From contig AP018172.1 of the NCBI GenBank assembly GCA_002368175.1, positions 3,904,001 to 3,968,000 of the forward strand: 64,000 bases of DNA, read 5' to 3'. Each line of letters starts with the position of its first letter. Within the stretch, counting starts at the first letter, position 1. Below are positions 1-9,428 of this stretch, piece by piece. The DNA is from Calothrix sp. NIES-2098 (lineage in GTDB: Bacteria; Cyanobacteriota; Cyanobacteriia; Cyanobacteriales; Nostocaceae). The translations under genes were made by a program, and so were the position numbers. The notes beneath the pieces were generated by a model. The model was given only the letters and a program-made list of their open reading frames with translations. It made no database searches and was not told the DNA's origin.

Positions 1-2498
1 TTGGAATAAATACGGATAGCAATAATTTAAGTCTAAGTTTTCCTGATGGGGTAATGCGCTCAAATGTATCGCTAACTAATGGGGCATCAATTTTGATAAC
101 GACTCTGCCAACCCAAAGTAGTGATGGCATTATTGTGAATGCCTCACAACTAGACATGGAAAATAATTCTGCAATAACAACACTAAGTCAAAATAGTTCA
201 AAAGATGCAGGCGACATCACAATTCAAGCCACTGACTCAGTAAAACTTACCGATGAATCTTCAATAGGTTCAATATCGCTTGATACGGCAGTTCCCAGTG
301 CCAAAAGCGGCTCAATTATCCTTGAAACTGGCAAGTTGATGATTCAGGAACAATCACAAATAGCCACTCTCACTAGCGGACAAAGGCGAGCAGGTAATCT
401 TACCATTTATGCCCCTGATTCTGTAGAACTAACCGGAGCATCATTAGATGGTAGCGTAAGCAGCGGCTTATTTGCTCAAACTCTTGGTTCTGGAGATGCT
501 GGAGTTGTGAGCGTAACTACAGGAAAGTTAATTGTCCAAGATGGCGCACGTATATCTGCCGCTACTATTGGTGAAGGAAGAGGAGGTGATTTGTTAATTA
601 ACTCTGACATAGTAGAACTTAGTGGAACCTCTGCTAATGAGAAGCAAAGTAGTGATTTGTCTTCTAATGCTACTAGTTCTGGTGCTGCTGGAGATGTAAA
701 GATTAATACTCAGCAGCTAACTGCAAAAAATGGTGCATCAGTATCAGCTTCTACCACAGGTAGCGGGCAAGGAGGCGTGCTGGAAATTAACGCATCTGAC
801 ATGATTCAATTAATAGGAAGATCGACAAATGGTACGCAAGCAAGTGGTGTATTTGCAGATACTATCATAGGTAGCGGAAATGCTGGAGATTTAAAAATCA
901 CTACAGGACGATTACTAGTGCAGGAAGGAGCTTTTGTATCAGTCTCCACATTGGGTCAAGGTCAGGCGGGAAATTTAGAAGTCAAGGCATATTCAGTAGA
1001 ACTGATAGGTACATTCGATGGCAAGAATCCTAGCGGGTTATACGCTGAAGGGGATATAGGAGCTGGTGGAAACATTAAAATCAACACCAATCAATTAATT
1101 GCTCGCAATGGTGCAAGAGTTAGAACAAATGCTTTTGGCGCAGGCAAAGGCGGAAGAATAGATGTGAATGCCTCCTTGATAGAACTGACTGGAACGGCAG
1201 CCAGTGGGTATACGAGTGGCTTGTTTACCAGCTCAGAGGAAGGAGCGACAGGTAATGCTGGAGATTTAAATATTGTTACAGAACGACTGCTTGTACAAGG
1301 TGGAGGAGAAGTATCGTCTGGTACATTTGGCAAAGCTCAGGGAGGGAATTTAGATGTGAGCGCTTCTGACTCAATCGAGCTTATTGGTACAACCCCAGAT
1401 AGTCAGCGTAGTAGCGGATTGTTTACCGGAACTACAAACACAGGTGCATCAGGAAATTTAAAAATTGAAACAAGACAACTATTCGTTAAAGATGGAGCTA
1501 CAGTTTTAGCCAGTACATTTGGCGCAGGTCAGGGAGGAAATATAAATATCAACGCCTCTGACTCTATTGAATTAATTGGGTTTGCATTAGATGGTTTCCC
1601 CAGCGGTTTATTAACCGAAACCAGGGGTACTGGAACTGCTGGAAATTTGAAAATTACTACAGAGCAACTAACTGTTAAAGATAGAGCTAATGTTTCTGTA
1701 AGTAGTCAAAGGACAGGAAAAGCAGGGAACTTAGAGATATTGTCTGGTTTGGTGAATTTAGATAACCAGGGAAAACTTATTGCTGAAAACACTTCAGGTA
1801 ACGGTGGAAATATTACCCTACAATCACGAGAATTATTGCTGTTGCGTCGTGGTAGTCAAATTTCAACGACCGCAGGCACAGTTCAAGCTGGAGGCGATGG
1901 CGGTAACATTACCATAAACTCCCCCTTCATCGTCGCTGTCCCAAAGGAAAATAGCGACATCAACGCCAATGCTTTCACTGGTAAGGGTGGTAGAGTTGAC
2001 ATTACAGCTTATGGGATTTTTGGCATTCAGTCTCGCAATAGCCCAACTTCTTTGAGTGACATCACTGCTAGTTCAGAACGTGGAGTGGCTGGCACTGTTG
2101 AAATTAACACACCCGATATAGACCCCAATCGAGGCTTGGTTGAACTCCCAGCCAATTTGGTTGATGCTTCCCAGCAAATTGCCAACAGTTGCACTCCTGG
2201 TAGCCGTCAAAGCCAGAGTTCCTTTATCGCCACTGGACGGGGAGGATTGCCAATCAGTCCCAATCAACCGTTACAAGATACCAGTATGTTGTCCAACTGG
2301 GTGAGAGTGGCACAAAAGCCTGCTACAACTTCTAACCAAGTGCAAGTCACGCCATCATTAGCCAAGTCTGCTAGACAAATTGTGGAAGCGCAAAATTGGG
2401 TAGTTGATGGTAATGGTAATGTTATGCTGGTTGCCCAAGCACCGCAGGCAAATCCCCGGAATTCTTGGCAAGCATCTGTATCCTGTCCGGCATTTTAG
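1..2498 (+). CDS. Two-partner-secretion filamentous haemagglutinin-like adhesin, C-terminal part (5' partial)
   Basis: The frame is open from base 3, so this is the C-terminal part (about 830 residues) of a larger surface or secreted protein; the first ATG at 54 is internal. Almost the whole visible protein is made of degenerate repeats of about 80-100 residues with motifs such as SGLFA, GNAGDLKI, LLVQ(D/E)GA and GQGGNLEI, the beta-helix repeat type of cyanobacterial filamentous haemagglutinins. The C-terminus carries the usual tail: a Cys-containing segment (NSCTPGSRQ), a TGRGGLP motif and NWVVDGNGNV, ending in SCPAF. The secretion (TPS) domain and signal peptide must lie upstream of the window. 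Export by a TpsB/ShlB-type pore is expected from the family, but none is seen here. The following DUF928 and CHAT genes are frequent neighbours of such adhesins. Confidence 0.88.
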   Translation, partial: GINTDSNNLSLSFPDGVMRSNVSLTNGASILITTLPTQSSDGIIVNASQLDMENNSAITTLSQNSSKDAGDITIQATDSVKLTDESSIGSISLDTAVPSAKSGSIILETGKLMIQEQSQIATLTSGQRRAGNLTIYAPDSVELTGASLDGSVSSGLFAQTLGSGDAGVVSVTTGKLIVQDGARISAATIGEGRGGDLLINSDIVELSGTSANEKQSSDLSSNATSSGAAGDVKINTQQLTAKNGASVSASTTGSGQGGVLEINASDMIQLIGRSTNGTQASGVFADTIIGSGNAGDLKITTGRLLVQEGAFVSVSTLGQGQAGNLEVKAYSVELIGTFDGKNPSGLYAEGDIGAGGNIKINTNQLIARNGARVRTNAFGAGKGGRIDVNASLIELTGTAASGYTSGLFTSSEEGATGNAGDLNIVTERLLVQGGGEVSSGTFGKAQGGNLDVSASDSIELIGTTPDSQRSSGLFTGTTNTGASGNLKIETRQLFVKDGATVLASTFGAGQGGNININASDSIELIGFALDGFPSGLLTETRGTGTAGNLKITTEQLTVKDRANVSVSSQRTGKAGNLEILSGLVNLDNQGKLIAENTSGNGGNITLQSRELLLLRRGSQISTTAGTVQAGGDGGNITINSPFIVAVPKENSDINANAFTGKGGRVDITAYGIFGIQSRNSPTSLSDITASSERGVAGTVEINTPDIDPNRGLVELPANLVDASQQIANSCTPGSRQSQSSFIATGRGGLPISPNQPLQDTSMLSNWVRVAQKPATTSNQVQVTPSLAKSARQIVEAQNWVVDGNGNVMLVAQAPQANPRNSWQASVSCPAF

Positions 2499-2816
2499 AA
2501 AATAGGCCAAATAGCCTTTGAATTTGGTGAATAAACCGAGAAAAGCCAACCAATAAATAAGCTATCTCGGCTTCAATACCAGATATAGGCAATATCAAAA
2601 ATTTAAGCATTCTTACGCATCAGCCAAAATTTCAAAACGATACAAATGTATTATTAAATATAATAAAAACCTACATTTTTTCAAGGGATCTAATTGTAGC
2701 TTTTTGTATAGAGTTTCCGTAAATATGAGATACCAGCGCGATTAAACTAAGAGTCTGTCTACAAAACAATTAGATTAGAAAAACTCAAAACCACTTTTAT
2801 TCTGATAGTTAGAGCC
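2499..2816. other. AT-rich intergenic region
   Basis: This 318-base gap lies between the adhesin and the DUF928 gene. I see no coding sequence, strong terminator or known RNA. It presumably holds the DUF928 promoter, but no convincing -10/-35 pair can be fixed by eye. Confidence 0.4.
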
Positions 2817-3674
2817 ATGAAATCATTGTTTCAATTAATGAAATCGACATTGCCAACTGTACTGATATTGGGTGGTATAATTCAATCTTCGATATTGGTT
2901 AAAGCTCAAACTCCAGTACCAAAATCTTCTCCACAACCAGCATCATCTAGCAAACCAGCTTCTTCTCCCAGAAATCAATCTCGACCTATTTTTCGTTGGA
3001 CAAAACCTCCAGTCGGACTCAGTACTATATCTGGGCGTAGTATCGGGATGGGAAGCCGGAATTTGTGTCCCGATGTTCAGATACCTTTAATTGCTTTAGT
3101 ACCATTTAAAGAACGGAACTCAGCTACAAACTCTGACAATAAATCAGTTTCAGCAATCTCAATGGATGTGTGGGGATTAACCACAAATGAACGTCCTAGC
3201 TTTTGGTTTTACGTTCCTTATACAAAAGAGATTGCTAATGCGAGTGCAGAATTTGTATTGCAGGATAGTCAAGAAAATGAAGTTTATAAAAATGCTGTAT
3301 CTCTACCTGCAAAACCTGGAGTGATTGGCGTTAACCTACCATCAACAGCTACACCTCTAGAAGTGGGTAAAACCTATCGTTGGTTTTTCAAAGTTAACTG
3401 TAGCGGACAAGAAAGTGCCAGCATTCCAATTTATGTTGAAGGTGATGTGCAGCGAATCAATTTGTCCGCTACTCTGTCAAACCAAATCGCAACAGCACAA
3501 CTAAAGGATAAGATTGCTATTTATGCTGAAAATGGCATTTGGTTTGATGCATTAAATTTGCTAGCACAACTTCGTAAAGCTAACCCGAATAATACATCTT
3601 TAGTTAGTGATTGGGAAAGTTTGTTAGAGTCAGTCAGATTGGGAAACCTTGCCAACGCTCCATTGGTAGAATAG
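2817..3674 (+). CDS. Secreted DUF928 domain protein
   Basis: A 285-residue exported protein of unknown function. Residues 1-30 form a signal peptide (hydrophobic core VLILGGIIQSSIL, cleavage near VKA-Q). A Pro/Ser-rich linker (about 32-55) follows, then the DUF928 core with its hallmarks: a Cys just before PDVQIPLIALVP, the block GLTTNERPSFWFYVPY, GVIGVNLPSTATPLEVGKTYRWFF cut here to its conserved sense of a beta-sandwich edge, and a VEGDVQRI motif near residue 205. The C-terminal 70 residues are helical with alternating Leu. It starts at an ATG 318 bases after the adhesin. In cyanobacteria this family is commonly found beside haemagglutinin-like adhesins and CHAT proteins, as here, which suggests a role at the cell envelope. 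No catalytic motif is visible. Confidence 0.88.
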   Translation: MKSLFQLMKSTLPTVLILGGIIQSSILVKAQTPVPKSSPQPASSSKPASSPRNQSRPIFRWTKPPVGLSTISGRSIGMGSRNLCPDVQIPLIALVPFKERNSATNSDNKSVSAISMDVWGLTTNERPSFWFYVPYTKEIANASAEFVLQDSQENEVYKNAVSLPAKPGVIGVNLPSTATPLEVGKTYRWFFKVNCSGQESASIPIYVEGDVQRINLSATLSNQIATAQLKDKIAIYAENGIWFDALNLLAQLRKANPNNTSLVSDWESLLESVRLGNLANAPLVE

Positions 3675-3782
3675 GAAATTTATAAACCTTGTTTAAAAGT
3701 GATTATGCAGACCGGACATGATATAAGTCGGTGAGAAAAAACAAAACTATGTAAAGAAAAGTAAAATCTCTGTATTTGGCTC

Positions 3783-3814
3783 GTAGTCGCGCTTTAGCGC
3801 TAAAGCGCGACTAC
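3783..3814. repeat. Perfect 32-bp palindromic interspersed repeat
   Basis: Arms GTAGTCGCGCTTTAGC and GCTAAAGCGCGACTAC are exact inverted complements. It lies between the converging ends of the DUF928 and CHAT genes and could form a strong hairpin ending transcription from both sides. A decayed half copy is at 28901-28924 (AGCGCTAAAG followed by TGCTGACTAC), so it belongs to a dispersed family. Confidence 0.8.
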
Positions 3815-3844
3815 AAACAAGGATGATTATTTGCACCGACTTAC

Positions 3845-6487
3845 TTATAACCAATTACCTACAAGTACGTAAGGTGCCCATTGAGAAGGACGACTGTAAT
3901 TATCACTCTTTAACATTTTAATTTGAGCCTGACGTAGTGCTTCTGATTTTGTCGTTTTACCACTAGTTAATTGGCTGTAAAACTCGCTGATAAAAAAAGC
4001 AGTAGAATCATCATTTATATTCCACAAAGAAGCTAATGTACTTCGCGCACCAGCTTTAATGGCAACTCCGGCTAAACCCAATGTGGCGCGGTTATCTCCA
4101 GCTGCGGTTTCACACGCACTCAAAACTAGCAATTCCACAGGTTCACTACGTTTTTCACCGCGACTTTTGAGTAATGTATCCAGTTCGCCAACATAGATAC
4201 GTTTGTCATAAGCCAAAATAAAAGTATCTGTGGCTTTGGAACTAAATTTGCCATGTGTTGCTAAATGAATAATTCTGTAAGGTTGTTGATTAATTGTTTT
4301 TTCTAATATTGTGCTTCTAAATTTATCGTCTAGTAGTGTGGTTGTCTTAACACCCAATTCCTGAATTTCATTTAGTTCATTTTTTACGTAAGGAAGTGGT
4401 GCAAAGTTCTCATGTTGAGGTATTTGTGAAAGTCCTCCTGTTAGGGCATTGAAATTAGCTTTTGTTAATGCTTGAGGTGTAAATAGTTGCAATCCTGGGC
4501 TAAGAGCTACGGCATATTTTTGGATTAAATATTCTTTGCCGTCATATAATATAGACATGGGAATATTCCGCAAAATTCCATCGGGAATAAAAACTAGTGT
4601 ATTCACACTACTAGCTTTTAAATCATCTGCTACTGGTTGAATTAGCCAGTTATAAAGCTGCTCTGAGAGTTGTTTAACATTCTTTGTTTTTTCAGGTTGA
4701 ACAATATCCTTTCGCAATTGCATGACAACTTGCTCAACTTGTTTGCGACTCACTGTATTATTTTTATATATCAGCGGTCTGTTAGGAAGTTTGAGGATAA
4801 CTGCTAATTGGTTTTCGAGAATTATAGGATAAAAAATAGCAGTGTTAGGATTATCTTTATCTACTACTTTGTCAAGCACGACAAATTGGTTATTTAAGCA
4901 AGCTTCGCGAAAGAAATTATCTAACTCAGCTATTTGTAGGGTTTCAATGCGCTTGCGAACTTTATCTAAGTCCGGTTTACCTTGTCCCTTTTCTTGTAAA
5001 AGCAATTCTACTGACTGGCGGTAAATGGGTTCAACACGATCGCGAAAATTAAATTGGACGTCGCGGTTAACTGCAACTAAGTCGCTGCGCAGGGATTGCA
5101 AAGTGGAAACTGCTGCATCGTAGGATATGATGGCACTTTTTATGTTCCCCTTGGTTTTCAACAACCTTCCCAATTGCCATTGCCAAAGATAAGCTATGTC
5201 TGAGGCATCTATTTCTTGCGCAATCAATAATGCTTTCTCTGTCAATTTTTGGGCTGCATCTAGCTGTTGAGTTTGTTCGTATACTTCCCCCAAACTTCCC
5301 AGCGCGTAGGATTCTCCCCGCTTATCTGCAAGGCTTTGCGCTTGTTGTACAGTTCTTGCAAGTATCTGAGCAATATCTTTATTGTCACTAATATTATTAA
5401 TAGTGCGAGCAAAATTGATACTTGCATACAGACTTGAATGATTCAGGGGTAAATTAGCTAATTGGGATTCGATAATCGGAACCAGCGCTTTCGCATCTGC
5501 TGTTTTTTCCGTTTCCACCAGCAAGCTAAGTTGATTGATCTGTGCTTGGATTTTGGTAGAAGAGTTAGGTGCAAATTCCGCCGCTTTTTGGTAATGCGCG
5601 ATCGCACTGGGAAATTCACCTTTTGCTCTTTTGGTATTACCCAAGCTAAATTCTCCAATACTCACATCTTCGGTTAATTTGAGGTTTTGGGCGATATCTA
5701 TACTTTGTTGCAGAACTTGTTGCGATCGCTCAAAATCACCTGCTAGTTGTAATGCATTCCCAAGCGATCGCAAAGCCGCAACTTTCATTGCTGAGTCGGG
5801 TTGAGTTTGCAATTGTTTATTAACTGTTTGCAATATATCCAATGCACGACGGTAGAAGCCAGAAATTCTTAAGGCTTGAGCTTGATTGATCTGACTGTGC
5901 GTTACTCCCTCAGCATTTCCTAATTGTTGCCAAAGTTTCTCTGCTTGTTGAGAAGTAGTCAAAGATACTTCTGGCTGTCCTACTGATAGTTGCAGTCCCG
6001 CCTGAATTTCCAAGGTTTGCGCCAGAATTGCCAAAGCTTCTGAGTTTTGACGATCGACTGTTAACTTTTGCTCTTTTGCATCCCAACCTAGTAAGTTTAA
6101 GCTGGCATTTATAGTATTTTCAGCTTCTCGCAACGAGCCTAATTGCTGATATACCAAAGCCAGATTGCTTAAAGCTGCGGCTTGGCGGATATTATCCTTT
6201 TGCAACTCATAAGCGCGAACAGCTTGTTGAAGAGCGATCGCTGCTTGAGAAAAGTTCCCCGATTTATACAGCTGTTCGCCTTCTTCAATTAGCTTTTCTG
6301 CATTTGTAGCAGATTGAACTGTTGAGATATTAGCTACGGGTTCGTTAGCAAAGGTAATAGGAAGGTAAGTTAGGTAAAAAGACAAGGTAAATAGAAGTAT
6401 GGAATTTATTACAACCTGTCTTCGCCTCAGGAATTTTTGTAGAAAAAAGCAAATTCCACGTAGTTGATTAAATAATCTTTTTGTCAT
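3845..6487 (-). CDS. TPR-repeat CHAT-domain protease-like protein
   Basis: This 880-residue protein has three parts. Residues about 20-50 form an uncleaved or cleaved hydrophobic signal (SILLFTLSFYLTYLPITFA). Residues about 60-470 hold at least seven TPR-like helical repeats (for example AAIALQQAVRAYELQ, SAIAHYQKAAEFAP). The C-terminal third is a CHAT (caspase HetF-associated with TPRs) domain with both expected catalytic residues, His745 in HLATHG and Cys792 in SACETA, then GLAGVAIKAGARSTLASLW. CHAT domains are clan CD cysteine peptidases. This export-signal TPR-CHAT form is abundant in filamentous cyanobacteria, and its substrates are unknown. It converges on the DUF928 gene. The ATG start has little upstream alternative. 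Confidence 0.92.
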   Translation of the reverse strand: MTKRLFNQLRGICFFLQKFLRRRQVVINSILLFTLSFYLTYLPITFANEPVANISTVQSATNAEKLIEEGEQLYKSGNFSQAAIALQQAVRAYELQKDNIRQAAALSNLALVYQQLGSLREAENTINASLNLLGWDAKEQKLTVDRQNSEALAILAQTLEIQAGLQLSVGQPEVSLTTSQQAEKLWQQLGNAEGVTHSQINQAQALRISGFYRRALDILQTVNKQLQTQPDSAMKVAALRSLGNALQLAGDFERSQQVLQQSIDIAQNLKLTEDVSIGEFSLGNTKRAKGEFPSAIAHYQKAAEFAPNSSTKIQAQINQLSLLVETEKTADAKALVPIIESQLANLPLNHSSLYASINFARTINNISDNKDIAQILARTVQQAQSLADKRGESYALGSLGEVYEQTQQLDAAQKLTEKALLIAQEIDASDIAYLWQWQLGRLLKTKGNIKSAIISYDAAVSTLQSLRSDLVAVNRDVQFNFRDRVEPIYRQSVELLLQEKGQGKPDLDKVRKRIETLQIAELDNFFREACLNNQFVVLDKVVDKDNPNTAIFYPIILENQLAVILKLPNRPLIYKNNTVSRKQVEQVVMQLRKDIVQPEKTKNVKQLSEQLYNWLIQPVADDLKASSVNTLVFIPDGILRNIPMSILYDGKEYLIQKYAVALSPGLQLFTPQALTKANFNALTGGLSQIPQHENFAPLPYVKNELNEIQELGVKTTTLLDDKFRSTILEKTINQQPYRIIHLATHGKFSSKATDTFILAYDKRIYVGELDTLLKSRGEKRSEPVELLVLSACETAAGDNRATLGLAGVAIKAGARSTLASLWNINDDSTAFFISEFYSQLTSGKTTKSEALRQAQIKMLKSDNYSRPSQWAPYVLVGNWL

Positions 6488-6746
6488 CTATCTAAAGTAT
6501 TATATTGACGTATTTGCGTTTAAATTATCGCACTCAATTCATTAGCGCATCGCAGAGCAATTAAGAATAAGAACGCACTTTTTTAGTGCCAACTTCTAGG
6601 CTATACTACTGTCTATTTACTATGGGGTCGAATTAATTTAAATATAAGTCGAGTAATTGCACTGCGATTATGTATTAAATAACTTAATTATCCCATTCTT
6701 TTCTAGAGTCTGATAGTTTTTCAGTTAGTGTTTGTAAATAACTAGA

Positions 6747-7694
6747 ATGCCAGAACTTTACCCACCTATCGCACCCTACCGAGAAGGTAGCTTACAAGTT
6801 TCTCAACTCCATACAATTCATTTTGAAGAGTCTGGGAACCCAGATGGTAAGCCGATTGTGTTACTTCATGGGGGGCCTGGTGGTGGTTATCTACCTGTTT
6901 ATCGACAGTACTTCAACCCTGAAAAATGGCGCTTAGTGATGTTCGATCAACGTGGTTGCGGTCGGAGTACACCCCATGCGGAATTGCAGGAAAATACAAC
7001 TTGGGATTTAGTTAACGATATTGAAAAACTACGTCAGCATTTAAGTATCGAGAAGTGGGTAGTTTTTGGTGGTAGTTGGGGAAGTACTTTATCTTTAGCT
7101 TACAGTCAAACACATCCTTCGCGTTGCACAGGCTTAATTCTGCGCGGTATCTTCATGCTCAGACAAAAAGAATTGCGCTGGTTCTATCAAGAAGGTGCAA
7201 GCTATATCTTTCCTGAGGCTTGCGCAGAATATCTCAAACCAATTCCGATAGACGAACGCGACGATCTCCTGAGTGCTTATTACCGACGTTTAACTAGTCC
7301 AGATTTGCAAATTAGGCTAGAAGCTGCTCGTGCTTGGTCAGTTTGGGAAGCTAGTACCAGTAAGCTATTTCCAGATCCCCAACTGATGCAAACCTTTGCA
7401 GAGAATGAGTTTGCTTCGGCTTTTGCTCGCATTGAATGCCATTATTTCGTTAATAAAGGATTTTTTGACCCAGAAGATCAATTACTGCTCAATATTGACC
7501 GCATTCGCCATATTCCAGCAGTCATCGTGCAAGGACGTTATGATGTTGTTTGCCCAACGATCTCAGCATGGGAATTGCACTGCGCTTGGCCAGAAGCCCA
7601 ATTTATAGTTGTTCCTGATGCTGGACACTCGATGAGCGAACCGGGGATTCGCAGCGCTTTGATTGAAGCCACAGATCGGTTTGCCAGTTTGTAA
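6747..7694 (+). CDS. pip: Proline iminopeptidase
   Basis: A 315-residue alpha/beta hydrolase of peptidase family S33 that releases N-terminal proline from peptides in the cytoplasm. The sequence shows the oxyanion HGGPGGG motif near residue 41, DQRGCGRS near 74, the nucleophile elbow GGSWGS with Ser110, Asp266 in GRYDVVCP and His294 in DAGHS, so the catalytic triad is complete. The length is normal for Pip. It starts at an ATG after a 259-base gap and stands alone; the next gene begins 183 bases downstream behind its own regulatory site. Confidence 0.93.
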   Translation: MPELYPPIAPYREGSLQVSQLHTIHFEESGNPDGKPIVLLHGGPGGGYLPVYRQYFNPEKWRLVMFDQRGCGRSTPHAELQENTTWDLVNDIEKLRQHLSIEKWVVFGGSWGSTLSLAYSQTHPSRCTGLILRGIFMLRQKELRWFYQEGASYIFPEACAEYLKPIPIDERDDLLSAYYRRLTSPDLQIRLEAARAWSVWEASTSKLFPDPQLMQTFAENEFASAFARIECHYFVNKGFFDPEDQLLLNIDRIRHIPAVIVQGRYDVVCPTISAWELHCAWPEAQFIVVPDAGHSMSEPGIRSALIEATDRFASL

Positions 7695-7812
7695 AAAACT
7701 CAAGTTAATGCAGACTCTCAAAAGGGTGAAGATAATTTATCCAGCGCGATCGCTTTGGCTTATTCTCTCAATTTTAAACATTTACACGCCTGATATTTTC
7801 TACACCATAGTA

Positions 7813-7845
7813 ATATACCTTAAATCAATCGGTTTACCGTATAAT
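7813..7845. promoter_or_regulatory. 33-bp palindromic operator candidate (site 1)
   Basis: Left arm ATATACCTTAAAT and right arm GTTTACCGTATAA with the standard 26-base spacing of the outer blocks. It ends 33 bases before the O-methyltransferase start, so it overlaps the expected promoter of the O-methyltransferase/SDR unit. Confidence 0.6.
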
Positions 7846-7877
7846 AAATTCTTAAATACTTCAAACTATGAACTCTA

Positions 7878-8543
7878 ATGGCTCCTAGTAAAACGCTGCA
7901 TCTACCAAACGAACTTTACCAATATCTGTTGTCTGTCTCTTTGCGAGAACCAGAATTACTCTTCAAATTGCGGGAAGAGACAGCGCGCCATCCCAGAGCA
8001 AATATGCAGGTGGCACCAGAACAAGGACAGTTTCTTGGTTTTTTAGTCAAACTAATTGGCGCTAAGAAGACTCTGGAGTTAGGAGTTTTTACAGGTTATA
8101 GTTCTCTCAGCGTTGCCTTGGCATTACCACCAGAGGGTAAAATCATAGCTTGTGATGTGAGCGAAGAATTCACAAGCATCGCTCGTCGTTATTGGCAAGA
8201 AGCCGGAGTAGCAGAAAAAATTGACCTGCGACTGGCTCCAGCTATTGAAACTTTAGATAAATTGTTGGCAGAAGGTGCAGCAGCAACCTTTGATTTTGCC
8301 TTTATAGATGCCGACAAGGAAAACTATTATGCTTACTACGAGCGAGTGCTAAAGTTAATTCGACCGGGTGGGTTGATTGCTGTGGATAACGTGCTTTGGT
8401 CTGGACGTGCAGCACAAGCAGATGTTCAAGACTCTGCTACCAATGCTATCCGAGATTTTAATCGCAAGCTGCACCAAGACGATCGCATAGATTTAAGCTT
8501 GATTTCTATAGCCGATGGACTCACTTTAGCAATCAAACGTTAA
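7878..8543 (+). CDS. SAM-dependent O-methyltransferase (CCoAOMT/COMT-like)
   Basis: A 221-residue soluble class I methyltransferase of the Methyltransf_3 family, which methylates hydroxyls of catechol-like or caffeoyl-type small molecules using SAM and a divalent metal. Motif I is LELGVFTGYSS (Glu67 region), followed by CDVSEEFTSIAR, the metal-binding FIDADKENYY (Asp144/Asp146 region) and AVDNVLWSGR. The length is standard. It starts at an ATG just behind a palindromic operator candidate and is followed after 6 bases by an SDR gene, so the two are almost certainly co-transcribed. The operator links this pair to the putative sulfur regulon; the true substrate is unknown. Confidence 0.9.
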   Translation: MAPSKTLHLPNELYQYLLSVSLREPELLFKLREETARHPRANMQVAPEQGQFLGFLVKLIGAKKTLELGVFTGYSSLSVALALPPEGKIIACDVSEEFTSIARRYWQEAGVAEKIDLRLAPAIETLDKLLAEGAAATFDFAFIDADKENYYAYYERVLKLIRPGGLIAVDNVLWSGRAAQADVQDSATNAIRDFNRKLHQDDRIDLSLISIADGLTLAIKR

Positions 8544-8549
8544 TCGATC

Positions 8550-9299
8550 ATGGCAAATAAATTAGACGGCAAAGTTGCAATTATTACCGGAGCTTCTTCT
8601 GGTATTGGTGAAGCCACAGCACTGGCACTAGCAGCAGAAGGAGCAACAGTAGTTTTGGCTGCGCGTAGAGGCGATCGCTTAAATGCCCTAGCAGAAAAAA
8701 TTGCTACCAATGGAGGCAAAGCTTTACCTATAATTACAGATGTGACAAATGAGGCTCAAGTACAGAATTTAGTTCAGAAAACCAAGACAGAATTCGGTCA
8801 AATAGATATCCTCGTCAATAATGCAGGTATTGCTGTTGTAGGTGAGATAGATGGTGGTAATACCTCAGATTGGAAGGACATGATTAATCTCAATCTGTTG
8901 GGATTGCTATATGTCACTCATGCTGTATTGCCAATCTTAAAAGCGCAAGGTGCAGGGCATATCGTCAATCTTTCATCCGTAGCAGGGCGCACGGCACGAG
9001 TTGGTATTGGCGTATATAACGCGACGAAGTGGGGTGTGAACGGTTTTTCAGAAGCCTTGCGAAAAGAAGTTTGCAAACAAAACATCCGTGTGACTATCAT
9101 CGAGCCTGGTTTAGTTAATACAGAAATTAGCGATCGCATTTCCGATCCCATTGCCAAACAAAATATTGAAGAACGTCGTCGTTCTTTAACACCTTTAGAA
9201 AGTGAAGACATTGCGGCGGCTATAGTTTATGCGGTAACGCAGCCGCCTCGTGTCAACGTGAATGAGATTCTCATTCGACCAACGCAGCAAGAATGGTAA
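8550..9299 (+). CDS. Short-chain dehydrogenase/reductase (YdfG-like)
   Basis: A 249-residue classical SDR. The NAD(P)-binding TGASSGIG lies at about 13-20, NNAG near 90, the catalytic serine in NLSSVAG, and Tyr156/Lys160 in YNATK. The basic ARRGDR after beta-2 favours NADPH. The family includes serine/3-hydroxy acid dehydrogenases and many generic ketone reductases, and the substrate cannot be fixed from sequence. It lies 6 bases after the O-methyltransferase and should be on the same transcript behind site 1. Confidence 0.92.
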   Translation: MANKLDGKVAIITGASSGIGEATALALAAEGATVVLAARRGDRLNALAEKIATNGGKALPIITDVTNEAQVQNLVQKTKTEFGQIDILVNNAGIAVVGEIDGGNTSDWKDMINLNLLGLLYVTHAVLPILKAQGAGHIVNLSSVAGRTARVGIGVYNATKWGVNGFSEALRKEVCKQNIRVTIIEPGLVNTEISDRISDPIAKQNIEERRRSLTPLESEDIAAAIVYAVTQPPRVNVNEILIRPTQQEW

Positions 9300-9428
9300 A
9301 TTTGGGAGAGAAATAAGGCTGAAGAAATTTCATTGCCATGCATGAAAAAGGGCAAGGGAGACAAACTGATACAAATCGCTTCCTCTGCCCCCTCTGCCTT
9401 ATTTTCTAGCTGGAAAGAAGGTTTGCGC

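Noticed and set aside
3783..3814. Perfect 32-bp palindrome as a regulator site
   Set aside because: It lies between converging gene ends, has a partial copy elsewhere and is GC-rich, so it fits a dispersed repeat or terminator better.
7663..7878. 71-codon frame before the O-methyltransferase
   Set aside because: It overlaps the end of pip and the operator site, and has no coherent protein features.
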